A stretch of DNA of 32,515 nucleotides, taken from the NCBI GenBank assembly GCA_030433075.1, contig JAUILI010000024.1, positions 1 to 32,515 on the forward strand. Reading direction: 5' to 3'. The position numbers and the translations under genes were made by a program. The notes beneath the pieces were generated by a model that had not been told where the DNA came from, did not search any database, and was given only the letters and a program-made list of their open reading frames with translations. Positions 10,001-19,660 of the stretch are shown here, in pieces; the stretch's first letter is position 1; each line of letters opens with the position of its first letter. This stretch comes from Gammaproteobacteria bacterium. GTDB lineage: Bacteria; Pseudomonadota; Gammaproteobacteria; Pseudomonadales; Azotimanducaceae.

Positions 10001-10243
10001 ACGGAAGGACGCCCGGATATCGCCGACATGTTGAAGAATGGCAAGGTCGACTTCATCGTGAATACCACGGAAGGTCGCCAGTCCATTGCCGATTCGGCGG
10101 TGATCCGTCGCCTCGCATTACAAAATCGCGTGTGCTACTCGACGACCCTCACCGGCGGGGAAGCACTGTGCAAAGCCATGCGCTTCGGGAGCGGCGAGAA
10201 GGTCCGCCGCCTCCAGGAGCTCCACGCAGGATTGAACGCATGA
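7025..10243 (+). CDS. carB: Carbamoyl-phosphate synthase large subunit
   Basis: 1072 residues, one less than E. coli. Two homologous ATP-grasp halves are visible. The first opens with [18 protein letters not shown] and the second, near residue 560, with [17 protein letters not shown]. Each has its glycine-rich RPSxxLGG loop ([25 protein letters not shown]). A helical oligomerisation domain lies between them. The C-terminal 135 residues form the MGS-like allosteric domain ([37 protein letters not shown]), the UMP/ornithine sensing region. No reading frame separates carA and carB, unlike the arrangement I recall in P. aeruginosa. Its TGA overlaps the greA ATG (ATGA). Confidence 0.98.
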   Translation: MPKRTDIKSILVLGAGPIVIGQACEFDYSGAQACKALREEGYRVILVNSNPATIMTDPSMADATYIEPVDWPTVAKVIERERPDALLPTMGGQTALNCALDLAREGVLERFGTELIGASKDAIDKAEDRELFDKAMKAIGLETPRSGIAHSMEEAFQVQAAMGYPCIIRPSFTLGGSGGGIAYNAEEFEEICKRGLDLSPTKELLIDESLIGWKEYELEVVRDRNDNCIIVCTIENVDPMGVHTGDSITVAPAQTLTDREYQILRNASLAVLREIGVETGGSNVQFGIDPETGRMVVIEMNPRVSRSSALASKATGFPIAKVAAKLAVGYTLDELMNDITGCTPASFEPTIDYVVTKIPRFTFEKFEQADARLTTQMKSVGEVMAIGTTFQESLQKALRGLEVGATGLDEKIDPAEPELRRRLVGELTVPGPERMWYLADAFRAGLTLEEIFEASRVDPWFLAEIEDLVQEEAALKGVPLSAVDESQLRRLKRKGFSDARLAKVLGVEEQALRGHRHALGLRPVYRRVDTCAAEFPSATAYLYSTYETACESAPTDRQKIMVLGGGPNRIGQGIEFDYCCVHAALAMREDGYETIMVNCNPETVSTDYDTSDRLYFEPVTLEDVLEIVALEQPAGVIVQFGGQTPLKLVEALEDAKVPVIGTSADAIDRAEDRERFQAFIRQLGLKQPPNKTVMSEAEGLAAAEGIGYPIVVRPSYVLGGRAMEIVYQPSELIRYLRTAVVASAASPVLLDHFLDQAVEVDVDAVSDGKDVVIGAIMEHIEQAGVHSGDSACALPPYRLSPELQDVIREQVRAMARELGVIGLMNVQLAVQNGEIFVLEVNPRASRTVPFVSKCIGVSLAKVAARCMAGQSLVDQGFTEEIIPNYVSVKESVFPFAKFPGVDPILGPEMKSTGEVMGVGDSFAAAFARATQGAGIRLPEGGTVFLSVKDSDKPFVAPLAEELRELGFRIIATRGTRQCLQSAGIEAEVVNKVTEGRPDIADMLKNGKVDFIVNTTEGRQSIADSAVIRRLALQNRVCYSTTLTGGEALCKAMRFGSGEKVRRLQELHAGLNA

Positions 10244-10713
10244 AGACGCCCATGACCATGGAGGGGGCCGAGGCCCTCCGGGAAGAGCTGCAACGCCTGA
10301 AGCTCGAGGCGCGGCCTCGGGTGGTGAAGGCGATCGCGGAGGCCCGGGAGCACGGCGATTTGAAAGAAAACGCCGAGTACCACGCGGCGAAGGAAGAGCA
10401 GGGCTTCATCGAAGGTCGCATTCAGGAGATCGAGGGCAAGCTGTCTAATGCCCAGGTGATTGATGTCACGAAGATTGCGCCCACGGGCAAGGTGATCTTC
10501 GGCACCACGGTCAAACTGATCGATCTTGAGAAGGACGAAAGCCGTACCTACAAGATTGTCGGGGACGACGAAGCGGACCTGAAGCAGAACAAGGTGTCCG
10601 TATCCTCGCCCATCGCCCGGGCCCTCATTGGCAAGGAAGAGGGGGACGTGGTGGTGGTGCAGGCGCCGAGCGGCGCCATCGAGTACGAAATCGAAGAGGT
10701 CCTACACCGCTAA
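10240..10713 (+). CDS. greA: Transcription elongation factor GreA
   Basis: 157 residues, essentially full length. The N-terminal coiled coil ends in [16 protein letters not shown], whose tip Asp and Glu coordinate the catalytic Mg in backtracked RNA polymerase. The C-terminal FKBP-like domain has [16 protein letters not shown] and [14 protein letters not shown]. GreA stimulates cleavage of backtracked transcripts. It is translationally coupled to carB by a four-base ATGA overlap. A carA-carB-greA operon is also known in Pseudomonas. Two further in-frame ATGs (10252, 10258) are possible alternative starts. Its TAA stop overlaps the stop of the converging yhbY. Confidence 0.97.
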   Translation: MKTPMTMEGAEALREELQRLKLEARPRVVKAIAEAREHGDLKENAEYHAAKEEQGFIEGRIQEIEGKLSNAQVIDVTKIAPTGKVIFGTTVKLIDLEKDESRTYKIVGDDEADLKQNKVSVSSPIARALIGKEEGDVVVVQAPSGAIEYEIEEVLHR

Positions 10714-11042
10714 CGCGTGAGGTGGGCGAAGCGCAGAAGGTTTGAGGTTTTCGGGTTGGGCTTCTCCGCGGCGCGGTAGAGCAGCGCCACGCGCCCAATC
10801 TTCTGAACGCAGGCCGCACCGGTGGCCTCGCATAGGGCCTCGATGAGGGCGTGCCGGGCCTCCCGATCCCCCGCGGGGGTGCGGATTTTGATCAGTTCAT
10901 GGTCCTCGAGGGCCCGAGCCGTTTCGGCGACCACCCCCTCGCTGACGCCGCTGTCTCCCACCAGAATAATGGGATTGAGATGGTGTCCGAGGGCACGAAG
11001 TTGGCGTTGCCGCTGGGCAGTGAGGGGTGCGGTGGGGGCCAT
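10710..11042 (-). CDS. yhbY: YhbY, CRS1/YhbY (CRM) domain RNA-binding protein
   Basis: 110 residues. Nearly all of it is one CRM domain: [32 protein letters not shown] (the GxxG loop region) and [12 protein letters not shown]. The E. coli homologue is 97 residues and associates with pre-50S ribosomal particles. The start at ATG 11042 (minus) has AGGAG seven bases upstream; the longer frame would run into the rlmE upstream region. It is divergent from rlmE, 71 bases apart, another ribosome-assembly gene, a pairing conserved in gammaproteobacteria. It converges on greA with overlapping stops. Confidence 0.93.
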   Translation of the reverse strand: MAPTAPLTAQRQRQLRALGHHLNPIILVGDSGVSEGVVAETARALEDHELIKIRTPAGDREARHALIEALCEATGAACVQKIGRVALLYRAAEKPNPKTSNLLRFAHLTR

Positions 11043-11113
11043 GCTGGGTCTCCTGAATGGGCGCGCAGTGTACGCCGTCTCGCCCCCTAGGCCCAGCAGC
11101 GAAGGAGAACACC

Positions 11114-11755
11114 ATGGCAAAGGGCCGACGCGGACGCTGGATCCACGATCACCTATCCGACCCCTACGTCCAGAAGGCGCAGCAGGACGGCTATCGTTCT
11201 CGGGCCACCTATAAGCTGCTCGAACTCGAAGAGAAGCACCACTTCCTTCGTCCCGGTAAGGTGGTCCTCGATTTGGGGGCAGCCCCGGGGGGCTGGTCCC
11301 AGGTGGCGGCCAAGAAGGTTGGCTCGAAGGGGGCGGTGCTGGCCCTCGATCGCCTCGCCATGGATCCCATCGACGGGGTCACCATCCTCGAAGTGGACTT
11401 TGAAACGGAGGAGGGCTACGCCGCCCTCCGCGCGGCCCTGCCCGAGGCCGGCGCCGACGTGGTGCTGTCCGACATGGCGCCGAACTTGTCGGGCATTCAC
11501 GCCGCAGACCAGGACCGGGCCATCGCCCTCGCCGAACTCGCCCTCGATCTCGCCGCTGAAGTGCTGGCGCCGCCGGGGGTGCTGGTGGTGAAGCTGTTCC
11601 AGGGTTCGGGGTTCGATCCCTGGCTGGCCCAGGCCCGGGAACTCTTCACCCGGGTGACGGTCCGTAAGCCTAAGGCCTCCCGGCCCCGGTCCCGAGAGGT
11701 CTACGCCGTCGCCGAAGGGCTGCGGGCCGGCGCTGGCGAAGGGCGCCGTCAGTGA
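11114..11755 (+). CDS. rlmE: 23S rRNA (uridine2552-2'-O)-methyltransferase RlmE (FtsJ/RrmJ)
   Basis: 213 residues; E. coli RlmE is 209. The SAM-binding motif is VLDLGAAPGGWSQVA. The catalytic tetrad is present: Lys34 (ATYKLLEL), Asp120 (LSDMAPNLSG), Lys160 (VVKLFQGSGF) and Glu195 (SREVYAVAEG). It methylates U2552 in the A-loop at a late step of 50S maturation and is heat-induced in E. coli. The ATG at 11114 has AAGGAG seven bases upstream. It is followed by a sigma-32-type promoter and ftsH, the conserved partner. Confidence 0.97.
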   Translation: MAKGRRGRWIHDHLSDPYVQKAQQDGYRSRATYKLLELEEKHHFLRPGKVVLDLGAAPGGWSQVAAKKVGSKGAVLALDRLAMDPIDGVTILEVDFETEEGYAALRAALPEAGADVVLSDMAPNLSGIHAADQDRAIALAELALDLAAEVLAPPGVLVVKLFQGSGFDPWLAQARELFTRVTVRKPKASRPRSREVYAVAEGLRAGAGEGRRQ

Positions 11756-11783
11756 GTAAGGTGGCAGATCGGGCCTTGGCCTG

Positions 11784-11814
11784 CCCTTGCAAAGCCTGAG
11801 GGCGGGCCCCATAT
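11784..11814 (+). promoter_or_regulatory. Sigma-32 type heat-shock promoter for ftsH
   Basis: CCCTTGCAA (11784-11792) and CCCCATAT (11807-11814) are separated by 14 bases. The -10 is identical to the one before grpE. The promoter lies 52 bases before the ftsH start, so FtsH would belong to the same heat regulon as GrpE and DnaK, as in E. coli. It also overlaps an imperfect stem (GGCCTGCCC with GGGCGGGCC). Confidence 0.75.
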
Positions 11815-11866
11815 CCCCACAATCGCGCGGGGTTTCTCCCCAGCGCACGGAAGCGAGGTGGCTCCC

Positions 11867-13789
<1,923 letters not shown>

Positions 13790-13793
13790 GCGC

Positions 13794-14648
13794 ATGGCCT
13801 GGGATGGGCGAACCCTGCCGGTGACCTGGCAGGGGGCTCCGGAAATCATGGGGGTGTTAAACCTCACCCCCGATTCCTTTTCCGACGGGGGGGAGCTGCT
13901 CTCCCCCAGCGGCGCGCTGCAGCGTGATGCCTTGCTGCGCCGGGCGGAAGCGTTTGTGAAGGAGGGGGCGGCCTACCTCGACCTCGGTGCGGAGTCGACC
14001 CGCCCCGGGGCCCAGGGCCTGCCTGAAGGGGAAGAGTGGGCGCGCATTCAGGAAGCGCTCGAGCTCCTGGCGCCGCGCTTTGACGTCAAGCTTTCCGTAG
14101 ATACCAGCACGCCCGAGATCCTGCGCCAGGCGCCGGCCCTGGGCGCTGCCTTGCTGAACGACGTTCGGGCCCTTCAGCGTCCCGGCGCCCTTGAGGCTGC
14201 CGCGGGGTCCTCGGCGTCCGTGTGCCTCATGCATATGCAGGGGTCGCCGGCGTCCATGCAGGACGCCCCCCATTACGATGACGTGGTGGGGGAGGTGCTG
14301 GCCTTTCTTCAGGCGCGCATGGGGGAAGCGGAGGCGGCGGGCATTGCCCGCGACCGAATCCTGCTCGATCCCGGCTTCGGCTTCGGAAAAACCCTTGCGC
14401 ACAACCTCAGCCTATTTCGCGCCTTGCCGCGCTTCGTGGCCCTGGGCGTCCCCGTGCTCATTGGGGTTTCCCGGAAGCGCATGCTGGGGGCGCTGACCGG
14501 GCGGGAGGCTCCGAAGGCGCGGATGGTGGCGGGGGCCGTGCTGGCTGCGGAAGCCGCCCGCCACGGCGTGGCGATTATTCGAACCCATGACGTCGCAGAG
14601 ACCCGCGACGCCCTGGCCATGATGCAGGCCCTCGACGGCCCTGCCTGA
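13794..14648 (+). CDS. folP: Dihydropteroate synthase
   Basis: 284 residues (E. coli 282). A TIM-barrel pterin-binding enzyme that joins p-aminobenzoate to the pterin in folate synthesis and is the sulfonamide target. Motifs in order are IMGVLNLTPDSFSDGG, LGAESTRPGA, LSVDTS, LLNDVRA, CLMHMQGSP, LLDPGFGFGKT and GVSRKRMLG. The start at ATG 13794 is four bases after the ftsH stop; the frame extends upstream inside ftsH but without family similarity. The ftsH-folP-glmM order is conserved in gammaproteobacteria and implies co-transcription. Confidence 0.96.
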   Translation: MAWDGRTLPVTWQGAPEIMGVLNLTPDSFSDGGELLSPSGALQRDALLRRAEAFVKEGAAYLDLGAESTRPGAQGLPEGEEWARIQEALELLAPRFDVKLSVDTSTPEILRQAPALGAALLNDVRALQRPGALEAAAGSSASVCLMHMQGSPASMQDAPHYDDVVGEVLAFLQARMGEAEAAGIARDRILLDPGFGFGKTLAHNLSLFRALPRFVALGVPVLIGVSRKRMLGALTGREAPKARMVAGAVLAAEAARHGVAIIRTHDVAETRDALAMMQALDGPA

Positions 14649-14660
14649 GGAAACGCTTTG

Positions 14661-15998
14661 ATGGAACGACGATATTTTGGCACGGACGGCATTCGCGGAC
14701 GGGTGGGGGATGCCCCCATTACGCCGGACTTTATGGTGCGGTTGGGGTACGCGGCAGGGCGCACCCTGGCGCCGGAGGGGGGGCTTGTGGTCCTGGGCAA
14801 GGACACGCGCATCTCTGGGTACATGCTCGAATCGGCCCTGGAGGCGGGGTTTTCCGCCGCAGGGGTTGGGGTTCGGCTTACGGGCCCCATGCCCACCCCC
14901 GCCATCGCCTACCTAACCCGTAGCCTGCGCGCGCGGGCCGGCGTGGTCATCAGCGCATCCCACAACCCCTACGACGACAACGGCATCAAGTTCTTCTCCG
15001 CCCAGGGCGACAAGCTGAGCGACGAGGAAGAGCTCGCCATCGAGGCGGCCCTGGAAGCGCCGCTTCAGACCCGCCCGTCCGCGGAGCTTGGGCGCGCCGC
15101 GCGGGTGAACGATGCGGAGGGTCGCTATCTCGAGTTTTGCAAGAACACCACGCCCGAGGGCTTTCACCTTCGCGGCCTGAAGCTGGTGGTGGACTGCGCC
15201 CACGGGGCAACCTATCACCTGGCGCCGGCGCTCTTTGAGGAGCTTGGCGCGACCGTCGAGACCCTCGGGGTGAGCCCCGATGGGCTCAATATCAATGAGG
15301 GCTGCGGCGCGACGGCTCCCGAGGCCCTGCGGGCCCGGGTGCTTGAGACCGGCGCGGATCTGGGGCTCGCTTTTGACGGCGACGGGGATCGGCTGATCAT
15401 GGTTGATGGCCGCGGCACGGTGCGCGATGGGGATAGCCTCCTTTACGTGCTGGCTCAGCACCAGCAGCGCGAGGGGACGCTGGCCGGCGGAGTCGTGGGC
15501 ACCCTGATGTCGAACCTCGGGCTCGAGCAGGCCCTTCAGGCGTCCGCCATCCCCTTCGCCCGCGCGGGGGTCGGAGATCGCTACGTGCTGGCCGAATGCC
15601 AAGCCCGGGGGTGGCGCCTTGGGGGCGAAGGCTCGGGGCATATTTTGTGTCTCGATGCCCACAGCACCGGGGACGGCATGATTGCCGCGCTCCAGGTGCT
15701 GGTGGCCCTTCGGGCTGCGGAGCAGACCCTGGAGGAGGCCCTGGCGCCCATGACGCTCTGCCCTCAAGTGCTCATTAACGTGGCGGCCGAGCGCGCCGTT
15801 TTGAAGGCCCCTTCCGTTGTGGCTGCCGTGGCCGACCTGGAACAAGCCCTCGGAAATCGAGGCCGAATTCTCCTTCGGGCCTCCGGTACCCAGCCTTTGG
15901 TTAGGGTGATGGTCGAGGGTTTGGACGGGGACGAGGTCCAGGGGGCCGCAACGCGCTTGGCCGATACGGTCCGCGCCGCCGCGGCGGGCGGAGCGTGA
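14661..15998 (+). CDS. glmM: Phosphoglucosamine mutase
   Basis: 445 residues, as in E. coli. It converts glucosamine-6-phosphate to glucosamine-1-phosphate for peptidoglycan and LPS. The protein opens with [11 protein letters not shown]. The catalytic phosphoserine is Ser100 in [13 protein letters not shown]. The metal loop is FDGDGDR, and the sugar-binding loop is GGEGSGH. The C-terminal phosphate-binding loop reads [15 protein letters not shown]. The family consensus is SGTEP, so Glu is replaced by Gln (codon CAG). GAGGAAACG before the ATG at 14661 is a good ribosome site, and TTG at 14658 is a less likely start. Confidence 0.97.
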   Translation: MERRYFGTDGIRGRVGDAPITPDFMVRLGYAAGRTLAPEGGLVVLGKDTRISGYMLESALEAGFSAAGVGVRLTGPMPTPAIAYLTRSLRARAGVVISASHNPYDDNGIKFFSAQGDKLSDEEELAIEAALEAPLQTRPSAELGRAARVNDAEGRYLEFCKNTTPEGFHLRGLKLVVDCAHGATYHLAPALFEELGATVETLGVSPDGLNINEGCGATAPEALRARVLETGADLGLAFDGDGDRLIMVDGRGTVRDGDSLLYVLAQHQQREGTLAGGVVGTLMSNLGLEQALQASAIPFARAGVGDRYVLAECQARGWRLGGEGSGHILCLDAHSTGDGMIAALQVLVALRAAEQTLEEALAPMTLCPQVLINVAAERAVLKAPSVVAAVADLEQALGNRGRILLRASGTQPLVRVMVEGLDGDEVQGAATRLADTVRAAAAGGA

Positions 15999-16071
15999 GC
16001 GAATTGCCTCCCCCGGGCCCCTTGTCTACCATACGCGCCCCCGGAGACCGGCCCGCGAGCAGGGGATTGCC

Positions 16072-16803
16072 GTGCTGATCGCAGCGAATTGGAAAATGCA
16101 CGGTGACCGCGCCTTTCTGACCGCGTACTTCGAAGGCGCGGGGGCCCTTTCCTGGCCCGAGGCGCAGACCCATCTGGTCTTTCCACCGGCGACGCTTCTT
16201 GAGCGGGCGGCGGAGGCCGGAGCAGCGGTTGGCATGGTCGCCGGTGCGCAGGCGATTCACCCGGCGAGGGACGGCGCCCACACGGGCTGCCTCTCCGCCG
16301 AGCAGGTGGCCGAGGCCGGCGCCCGCTGGGCGCTGCTGGGGCACTCGGAGCGCCGCGCCCAGGGGGAAACGGATTTGGACGTGGCCGCCCAGCTTGAGGC
16401 GGCGGCTCGGGCGGGGCTCCGCGGCCTGGTGTGCGTCGGGGAAGGCTTGGCGGTGCGCGAAGAGGATGAGGCCGAGGCCTATGTGCTTGGCCAGCTGGCG
16501 GCGGTGCTGGCTTTGCCTGCGCCGGCGCTCGACGCCCTTGGCGCCATTGCCTATGAGCCGATCTGGGCCATCGGCACGGGCCGAACGGCAACGCCGGAGC
16601 TGGCCCAGGCCATGCACCGGGCCCTGCGGGAAAGGCTTGAGGTTGCTGGGCTAGGGGGGCTTCCCCTGCTCTACGGCGGCAGCGTCAAGCCAGACAACGC
16701 GAAGGCCCTGCTTTCGCAACCGGACATTGACGGGGTCCTCGTGGGAGGTGCCTCCCTGGACATTACGGCGTTCAACGCCATTGCAAGGGCAGCAAACGAA
16801 TGA
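16072..16803 (+). CDS. tpiA: Triose-phosphate isomerase
   Basis: 243 residues, slightly shorter than usual (about 250). It interconverts dihydroxyacetone phosphate and glyceraldehyde-3-phosphate. Catalytic residues are Asn6 and Lys8 (AANWKMHG), His91 (LLGHSERR) and Glu162 (AYEPIWAIGTG). The phosphate-binding loop LLYGGSVKPDNA and the C-terminal DGVLVGGASL are present. Lid loop 6 is AIGTGRTATPE, with Arg where Lys is usual. The start is GTG 16072 with AGGGG seven bases upstream. It lies 73 bases after glmM. The stop overlaps the secG ATG. Confidence 0.96.
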   Translation: MLIAANWKMHGDRAFLTAYFEGAGALSWPEAQTHLVFPPATLLERAAEAGAAVGMVAGAQAIHPARDGAHTGCLSAEQVAEAGARWALLGHSERRAQGETDLDVAAQLEAAARAGLRGLVCVGEGLAVREEDEAEAYVLGQLAAVLALPAPALDALGAIAYEPIWAIGTGRTATPELAQAMHRALRERLEVAGLGGLPLLYGGSVKPDNAKALLSQPDIDGVLVGGASLDITAFNAIARAANE

Positions 16804-17180
16804 ACATGGAAACGCTGGAATTGGTGCTTCGGGTCCTTTTGGTGCTGGATGCGCTCGCCCTCATTGGGCTCGTGCTTCTTCAGCAGGGCCGGGGCGCGAG
16901 CATGGGCGCGGCCTTCGGATCCGGAGCATCGACGACGATGTTTGGTTCCGCTGGGGCAACGGGGTTCCTTACCCGCTTGACCACTTTCCTGGCCGTGGGC
17001 TTCTTTGTGCTGACCTTCGCCCTGGCGTGGTCGGCGAAGGCGCGGAACGAAGCCTCCCTCGAGCTTTCCCTTCCTAAGGCGTCGGCGCCGGTGGAGGCCA
17101 CGGAGCTTCCCGCGGCGGAGGTCCCCGTGGCTGAGACGCCGGCCTCGGAAGGTGCCGGGGAGCTTCCGGAAGCCCCTTAA
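16800..17180 (+). CDS. secG: SecG, protein-export channel subunit
   Basis: 126 residues. Two membrane helices (about 7-25 and 59-79) flank the conserved cytosolic loop LVLLQQGRGASMGAAFGSGA, the hallmark of SecG, followed by TMFGSAGATGFLTR. It joins SecY and SecE in the inner-membrane translocon and aids SecA cycling. After the second helix comes a tail of about 45 residues rich in Ala, Pro and Glu (EATELPAAEVPVAETPA), typical of low-complexity ends in gammaproteobacterial SecG. Translational coupling to tpiA by ATGA; MET at 16806 is an alternative start. Confidence 0.93.
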   Translation: MNMETLELVLRVLLVLDALALIGLVLLQQGRGASMGAAFGSGASTTMFGSAGATGFLTRLTTFLAVGFFVLTFALAWSAKARNEASLELSLPKASAPVEATELPAAEVPVAETPASEGAGELPEAP

Positions 17181-17205
17181 TTTTGGAAATTGGGCGTTCA
17201 AGGTA

Positions 17206-17233
17206 TTGAAATCGCCAGACGAACGCCTAAGAT
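17206..17233 (+). promoter_or_regulatory. Promoter of tRNA-Leu
   Basis: TTGAAA (17206-17211), 16-base spacer, TAAGAT (17228-17233). It lies between the secG stop and the tRNA, whose first base is 12 bases after the -10. The spacing allows a very short 5' leader for RNase P. Confidence 0.6.
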
Positions 17234-17245
17234 ACGCATCCCCTT

Positions 17246-17332
17246 GCCGAAGTGGCGGAATTGGTAGACGCGCTAGCTTGAGGGGCTAGTGGGCATTAGC
17301 CCGTGGAGGTTCAAGTCCTCTCTTCGGCACCA
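17246..17332 (+). tRNA. tRNA-Leu (anticodon GAG)
   Basis: 87 bases including an encoded CCA. The acceptor stem GCCGAAG (17246-17252) pairs with CTTCGGC (17322-17328), and A is the discriminator. The anticodon stem CTAGC/GCTAG closes the loop TTGAGGG, giving anticodon GAG, which reads CUC and CUU. A long variable arm (GGGC...GCCC) marks it as a class II tRNA, and GGTTCAAGTCC is the T-arm. The secG-tRNA-Leu arrangement is standard in this group. Confidence 0.97.
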
Positions 17333-17342
17333 TTCAACGAAA

Positions 17343-17488
<146 letters not shown>

Positions 17489-17546
17489 ACGTATCAGAGG
17501 CTTGTAGTAAAAGCCTCGGTGCCGGCGGAAACGCTAGGCATCACGG

Positions 17547-17570
17547 AAATGGGCCTTGTGCCCATTTTTT
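17547..17570 (+). terminator. Rho-independent terminator between tRNA-fMet and rimP
   Basis: AAATGGGC (17547-17554) pairs with GCCCATTT (17560-17567) around CTTGT, and T bases run to 17570. A smaller hairpin GAGGCTT/AAGCCTC (17497-17517) lies between the tRNA and this terminator. rimP begins only 25 bases later with no room for a full promoter, so read-through must supply the operon, as reported for metY-rimP-nusA in E. coli. Confidence 0.85.
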
Positions 17571-17594
17571 GTTTCTGGAGTTAGCGGAGCGGGC

Positions 17595-18074
17595 GTGCCG
17601 GAGCAGAGCACCAGTAAGCGCTTGGGGGTGGATGCCTTAAAAACCCTGTTTTCCCCGGCTATTGCTGCGCTGGGCTGCCGGCTTTGGGGCATTGAACTGA
17701 TGAACCCCGGGCGCCAACCCCTGCTTCGCGTGTTCATCGATCGGGCCGATGGCGTCACCATCGAAGATTGCGAAGCAGTGAGCCGCCGCCTTGGGGCGCT
17801 CCTGGACGTAGAGGACCTGGTGCCGGGGAAGTTCACCCTCGAGGTGTCGAGCCCGGGCATGGATCGACGGCTCTTTGAGCTGGCGCAGTTTGAGGAAAGC
17901 ATCGGAGAGCAGCTCTCCGTGCGCTTAGAGCAGCCCTTTGAGGGGCGGCGAAAATTGGTCGGTGTGCTGCAAGCCGTGGATGGGGATGAAATCGTATTGC
18001 GCGTCGAAGACGACGAATACGTCCTTCCCTACGAGTGGATTGCGAAGGCACACATCGTTCCTACCTTTGCGTAG
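17595..18074 (+). CDS. rimP: Ribosome maturation factor RimP
   Basis: 159 residues. The N-terminal alpha/beta domain shows GCRLWGIELMNPGRQPLLRV, FIDRADGVTIEDCEAVSRRL and the FTLEVSSPGMDRRLF motif. The C-terminal Sm-like barrel ends VLPYEWIAKAHIVP. RimP binds the 30S subunit and helps assemble the S12/S5 region. I chose GTG 17595 because GGAG is five bases upstream and the protein then has family length. The frame extends back to 17556 but that part overlaps the terminator. nusA follows after 27 bases. Confidence 0.92.
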   Translation: MPEQSTSKRLGVDALKTLFSPAIAALGCRLWGIELMNPGRQPLLRVFIDRADGVTIEDCEAVSRRLGALLDVEDLVPGKFTLEVSSPGMDRRLFELAQFEESIGEQLSVRLEQPFEGRRKLVGVLQAVDGDEIVLRVEDDEYVLPYEWIAKAHIVPTFA

Positions 18075-18101
18075 CGCGTGCGCTGCCGGCGAGGATGAGA
18101 A

Positions 18102-19619
18102 ATGAGTAAAGAGATCCTTCTGGTTGTGGAGTCCGTCTCGAACGAGAAGGGCGTAGAGAAAGAGGTCATTTTCGAGGCCCTTGAGCTTGCCCTCGCTTCG
18201 GCAACGAAGAAGCGCTATTCCGAAGAGGCCGACGTGCGCGTGGCCATTGATCGTACCAGCGGGGAGCATCGGGCTTTCCGGCGCTGGACCATCGTCGAAT
18301 CGGAAGCGGAGATGGAGACGCCGGCGGCGGAGCTCAGCTTTGCGGCGGCCAAGGAAATTGATCCCAGCCTCGAGCTCGGTTCCGTCTACGAAGAAGAGAT
18401 TGAGCCCGAAGCTTTTGGGCGCATTGCGGCGCAAACGGCGAAGCAGGTCATCGTGCAGCGCGTGCGCGAAGCCGAGCGGGCGAAGGTGGTGGAGCTCTAC
18501 ACCCCGCGCCTTGGGGAACTCGTTAGCGGCACGGTGAAGAAGGTGACCCGGGAAGTGGTCATCGTTGATTTGGGTAACAACGCTGAAGCGGTCCTGCCCC
18601 GGGATCAAATGATTCCCCGGGAAACCTTCCGCATCAGCGATCGCGTCCGCGCCCTGCTCCAGCGCATCGAGCCCGAGGCCCGGGGGCCGCAGCTCATTTT
18701 GTCGCGCACCGATCCGCAGATGCTGGTGAAGCTCTTCGAGCTTGAGGTGCCGGAAATCGCCGAGCAGGTCATCGAGATCAAGGGCGCGGCCCGGGATCCC
18801 GGCTCCCGCGCCAAGATTGCCGTAAAGACCAACGATGGCCGCATCGATCCCGTGGGGGCCTGCGTGGGCATGCGCGGTTCTCGCGTGCAGGCCGTGTCCG
18901 GAGAGCTGGCGAACGAGCGCATCGACATCGTGCTCTGGGACGACAACATCGCGCAGCTCGCCATTAATGCCATGTCCCCGGCGGATGTGGCCTCCATCGT
19001 GGTGGATGAAGATACGCACGCCATGGATATCGCCGTGGCGGAAGATAACCTTGCCCAGGCCATCGGCCGGGGCGGGCAGAATGTTCGGCTGGCTTCCGAG
19101 CTCACGGGCTGGACCTTGAACATCATGACCGAGGAAGAGGCCGGCCAGAAGCAGGAAGCGGAGATGGTCGATCTCCTCGAGCGCTTCATGGGTGCCCTGG
19201 ACGTCGACGAAGACGTGGCGGGCGTCCTCATCGAGGAAGGCTTTGCCTCCCTCGAGGAAGTGGCCTACGTGCCCCTTGAGGAAATGCTGGCCATTGAAGG
19301 CTTCGACGAGGAGATCGTCCTTGAGCTGCGTAATCGCGCCAAGGATGCGCTTCTCACCCAGGCCTTGGCGTCCGAGGAAGCGCTGGAGGGCTCGGCCCCC
19401 GCCGAGGACTTGAAGGCCCTGATTGAAGAGCAAGGGCAGGAGGCGCGCTTGGCCTTCGTGCTTGCGAAGAACGGCATCGTTACCCAGGAAGACCTCGCCG
19501 AGCAGGCCACCGACGATTTGGTGGAGCTGGAGGAGCTTGGCCTCGACGAGGCTCAGGCTTCGGCACTGATCATGGCTGCGCGGGCACCCTGGTTTGCAGA
19601 GGAAGCGGGCGAGGCCTAG
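18102..19619 (+). CDS. nusA: Transcription termination/antitermination factor NusA
   Basis: 505 residues (E. coli 495). The N-terminal RNA polymerase-binding domain (1-125) opens with [16 protein letters not shown]. An S1 domain follows at about 135-200, then KH1 ([17 protein letters not shown]) and KH2 ([18 protein letters not shown]). The C-terminal part has the two acidic repeats (AR1 about 365-425, AR2 about 440-500) found in gammaproteobacterial NusA, which bind the alpha C-terminal domain and NusG/lambda N-type partners. NusA promotes pausing and takes part in rRNA antitermination. The ATG at 18102 has GAGGATGAG upstream. Confidence 0.98.
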   Translation: MSKEILLVVESVSNEKGVEKEVIFEALELALASATKKRYSEEADVRVAIDRTSGEHRAFRRWTIVESEAEMETPAAELSFAAAKEIDPSLELGSVYEEEIEPEAFGRIAAQTAKQVIVQRVREAERAKVVELYTPRLGELVSGTVKKVTREVVIVDLGNNAEAVLPRDQMIPRETFRISDRVRALLQRIEPEARGPQLILSRTDPQMLVKLFELEVPEIAEQVIEIKGAARDPGSRAKIAVKTNDGRIDPVGACVGMRGSRVQAVSGELANERIDIVLWDDNIAQLAINAMSPADVASIVVDEDTHAMDIAVAEDNLAQAIGRGGQNVRLASELTGWTLNIMTEEEAGQKQEAEMVDLLERFMGALDVDEDVAGVLIEEGFASLEEVAYVPLEEMLAIEGFDEEIVLELRNRAKDALLTQALASEEALEGSAPAEDLKALIEEQGQEARLAFVLAKNGIVTQEDLAEQATDDLVELEELGLDEAQASALIMAARAPWFAEEAGEA

Positions 19620-19660
19620 GGCTCCCCGTTGCGCAGGAACAGAATTTCCGGAGAAGTCAG

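Noticed and set aside
17497-17517. Hairpin GAGGCTT/AAGCCTC after tRNA-fMet as a terminator
   Set aside because: No T-run follows. It may be a tRNA 3' processing stem, and the clear terminator is at 17547-17570.
17925-19433. 502-codon minus-strand frame opposite nusA
   Set aside because: Shadow of nusA; no ribosome site, no family similarity.
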